Below are positions 5,657 to 6,546 of a stretch of 6,546 nucleotides of DNA, in pieces. The notes under the pieces were generated by a model, which was given only the letters and a program-made list of their open reading frames with translations, was not told where the DNA came from and searched no databases. This DNA comes from Rhodospirillales bacterium (GTDB lineage: Bacteria > Pseudomonadota > Alphaproteobacteria > Rhodospirillales > JASLLV01). The position numbers and the translations under genes were made by a program. Position 1 is the stretch's first letter, and each line of letters starts with the position of its first letter. Location of the stretch: NCBI GenBank assembly GCA_030754475.1, contig JASMAE010000366.1, positions 1 to 6,546 on the forward strand, given 5' to 3'.

Positions 5657-6114
5657 CGCGGCATCGTATCGTCGTCGTCGTCGTCGTCGTCGTGTTCGGG
5701 GCCGGGGCCGCGGTCCGGGGCCATGTCGTCGTCTTCTTCGGCGAAGCCTTCGCGTTTCGCGGCGTCGGCGAGCTGATCGAAGATGAACAGCGGTTCGTGC
5801 GATTCTTCGTCATCCTCGTCGTGCCGGTGCGGCCGGTAGCGCCACGCCAGGAACACACCGGGCGCGCCCGCCAGAAGCCAGGCCGGAAGGCTGAGGACCG
5901 GCACGGCCACCAGTTGCCAAAGGGCGGCGTGCAGGTGGCGCTCGACGAGGGCCTGGGTGACGACGAGCTTGCCGGGCCAGAGGATGTACCAAAGCTCGTA
6001 GGCCGAGATCACCATGCCCATCCCGTCTGCGTGCATGCGCGCGCCCGACTCCATGGCGGCGGCGAGGAGCGCCGTGACGACGAGCACGACGCCCAGAAGG
6101 AAAAACACGATCAT
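5647..6114 (-). CDS. unrecognised two-helix membrane protein with acidic tail
   Basis: I do not recognise the family with confidence. From ATG 6114 it is 155 residues: a first hydrophobic helix (2-20, FFLLGVVLVVTALLAA), a 45-residue loop rich in aromatic residues (SAYELWYILWPGKL), and a second helix (about 66-92, ending FLAWRYR) with a basic edge. By the positive-inside rule the tail (94-155) should be cytoplasmic. It holds 25 acidic residues in the 51 from 99 to 149, including D142-D149, and histidines at 96, 98, 106 and 141. The hydrophobic pattern makes this strand the real one; the opposite frame gives an unlikely valine run. An upstream ATG (6144) would add ten residues, but TATGAT at 6126-6121 suggests transcription starts at the 6114 ATG itself. 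The eight-Asp run is coded by a triplet repeat and may vary in length. Convergent with lepA. Confidence 0.68.
   Translation of the reverse strand: MIVFFLLGVVLVVTALLAAAMESGARMHADGMGMVISAYELWYILWPGKLVVTQALVERHLHAALWQLVAVPVLSLPAWLLAGAPGVFLAWRYRPHRHDEDDEESHEPLFIFDQLADAAKREGFAEEDDDMAPDRGPGPEHDDDDDDDDTMPRGR
5671..5691. repeat. triplet microsatellite, seven GTC (GAC on minus strand)
   Basis: Seven perfect GTC units read on the minus strand as seven GAC codons; with the adjoining GAT (5670-5668) they code eight consecutive Asp. Triplet units keep the frame, so slippage would only change the length of the acidic run, five codons before the end of the protein's short last segment. Confidence 0.9.
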
Positions 6115-6120
6115 GCGGCC

Positions 6121-6126
6121 ATCATA
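6121..6126 (-). promoter_or_regulatory. -10 box of a possible leaderless promoter
   Basis: On the minus strand TATGAT matches five of six consensus bases and ends six bases before the ATG at 6114, so transcription would begin at or next to the start codon. No Shine-Dalgarno is visible in front of either candidate start, which fits a leaderless message. The -35 region (around 6144-6150, TCCGCA or TTCCGC) is poor. Confidence 0.35.
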
Positions 6127-6144
6127 CAAAATTGCGCGCACCAT

Positions 6145-6305
6145 GCGGAAGGACTACGCGATGCGCCCGCCACCGGGTCTGGCAAGAGGCGGCAAGGGGA
6201 CGTTGTCGCGGCCCGTGCGCGGGCAAAGCATCGTCCACATCTGTGGAATCGCACCCGCCCACACGCCGACCCGGCCACCCACGGCATCGAATGATTGGGG
6301 CGCTC
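6145..6305. other. non-coding stretch between acidic-tail gene and tRNA-Ser promoter
   Basis: No credible gene: all six frames give arginine- and proline-rich readings without family resemblance. Seen here are a GCCCG-TGCG-CGGGC hairpin (6211-6224) and a C-rich stretch (CCC runs at 6254, 6258, 6270 and 6278). GCCCACAC at 6257-6264 complements GTGTGGGC at 6320-6327 in the G-rich block downstream. Confidence 0.5.
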
Positions 6306-6326
6306 GGGTGCGGGTGTGGGTGTGGG
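6306..6326 (+). other. canonical G-quadruplex motif
   Basis: Four GGG runs (6306-6308, 6312-6314, 6318-6320, 6324-6326) are separated by three-base loops TGC, TGT and TGT, meeting the strict G3-N1-7 definition with short equal loops that favour a parallel fold. It sits on the non-template strand of tRNA-Ser, overlapping where the -35 box of that gene's promoter should be. Confidence 0.75.
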
Positions 6327-6343
6327 CTGGTTCCGCGTAAACG

Positions 6344-6349
6344 GATAAT
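6344..6349 (+). promoter_or_regulatory. candidate -10 box for tRNA-Ser
   Basis: GATAAT matches five of six consensus bases and lies 26 bases before the tRNA, predicting a leader of about 20 bases. The -35 position 15-18 bases upstream falls in the G-rich block and shows nothing like TTGACA, so the promoter is either weak in -35 contact or assisted otherwise. Confidence 0.45.
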
Positions 6350-6375
6350 GCGCTAACGTTCGCGCGTCTGTGCTG

Positions 6376-6465
6376 GGAGGGGTGGCCGAGTGGCTGAAGG
6401 CGCACGCTTGGAAAGCGTGTATACGGGAAACCGTATCGGGGGTTCGAATCCCCCTCCCTCCGCCA
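6376..6465 (+). tRNA. tRNA-Ser, anticodon GGA
   Basis: A complete 90-base class II tRNA with encoded CCA (6463-6465). The acceptor stem GGAGGGG (6376-6382) pairs with TCCCTCC (6455-6461), followed by discriminator G. The anticodon stem CACGC/GCGTG encloses TTGGAAA, so the anticodon is GGA (6410-6412), reading UCC and UCU. The long variable arm characteristic of serine tRNAs is ATACGG/CCGTAT (6421-6436) with a GAAA loop. The T arm is GGGGG-TTCGAAT-CCCCC. No intrinsic terminator is visible in the 81 bases left in the window. Confidence 0.97.
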
Positions 6466-6546
6466 GCGTTACCATGCTTTCCGAAGTTCAAAACCGCCGC
6501 AGCCGTCCGCGTGCCAGTGCTCGTTGGCACCTTGACGAAATGGTCA
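6466..6546. other. non-coding right edge
   Basis: No gene seen. GTGCCA (6511-6516) and TGGCAC (6525-6530) form a six-pair stem with an eight-base loop, but no T-run follows, so it is not a clear terminator for tRNA-Ser. CTTGACG (6531-6537) could be the -35 box of a promoter whose -10 lies beyond the window. No duplicated tRNA 3' end, as an integrated element would leave, is present. Confidence 0.35.

Noticed and set aside
5593..6294. Long plus-strand open frame (233 codons) opposite the acidic-tail gene
   Set aside because: It begins seven bases after lepA but reads as a nine-valine run followed by His/Arg-rich low-complexity sequence. The opposite strand gives two proper membrane helices, so this is its shadow.
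6111..6530. Minus-strand 139-codon frame over tRNA-Ser
   Set aside because: It reads through the complement of a complete tRNA gene and has no gene-like composition.
6376..6546. Integrated element using tRNA-Ser as attachment site
   Set aside because: No repeat of the tRNA 3' end, integrase fragment or composition change is visible in the bases that remain.

Overview
The window reads as an ordinary stretch of a GC-rich (roughly two-thirds G+C by eye) bacterial chromosome, most likely from an alphaproteobacterium, perhaps Rhodospirillales-like. This rests on the LepA sequence, which resembles my memory of alphaproteobacterial LepA, on the strong G/C third-position bias, on two NnrU-family genes, and on CCA-encoding tRNA genes. 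The taxonomic call is an inference, not a database result.

Layout. Positions 1-387 hold no confident gene: there is a possible 3' gene end (2-184), overlapping inverted repeats at the left edge, and the terminator of the next gene. A tRNA-Ala(CGC) lies on the minus strand (388-463) with a good intrinsic terminator and a candidate promoter. Divergent from it, a tight plus-strand cluster runs yggT (662-961), a DUF167/YggU gene (972-1283), folD (1276-2178) and an NnrU-family membrane protein (2186-2869). Spacings are +10, -8 and +7 bases, and three of the four genes probably start with GTG. A 144-base gap rich in dyad symmetry (2870-3013) precedes a second, paralogous NnrU-family gene (3014-3703). 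Full-length lepA (3784-5586) follows. Convergent to lepA is a minus-strand gene for an unrecognised two-helix membrane protein with a very acidic tail (5647-6114). A non-coding stretch with a canonical G-quadruplex motif then leads into tRNA-Ser(GGA) (6376-6465).

Functionally the genes are mostly housekeeping: FolD in one-carbon folate metabolism, LepA/EF4 in translation, YggT and DUF167 as widely conserved small proteins, and two tRNAs. The NnrU pair is the least understood part with a recognisable family. NnrU proteins are named for a nitric-oxide/denitrification link in Rhodobacter and are homologous to the haem protein Z-ISO of carotenoid synthesis, but no denitrification, carotenoid or haem gene is visible here.

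I found no mobile element, CRISPR array, phage gene or defence system, and nothing that amounts to a new multi-gene system. The signals that earn a second look are the palindromes between the two NnrU genes, the NnrU duplication itself, the acidic-tailed membrane protein with its slippage-prone repeat, and the G-quadruplex motif in front of tRNA-Ser.
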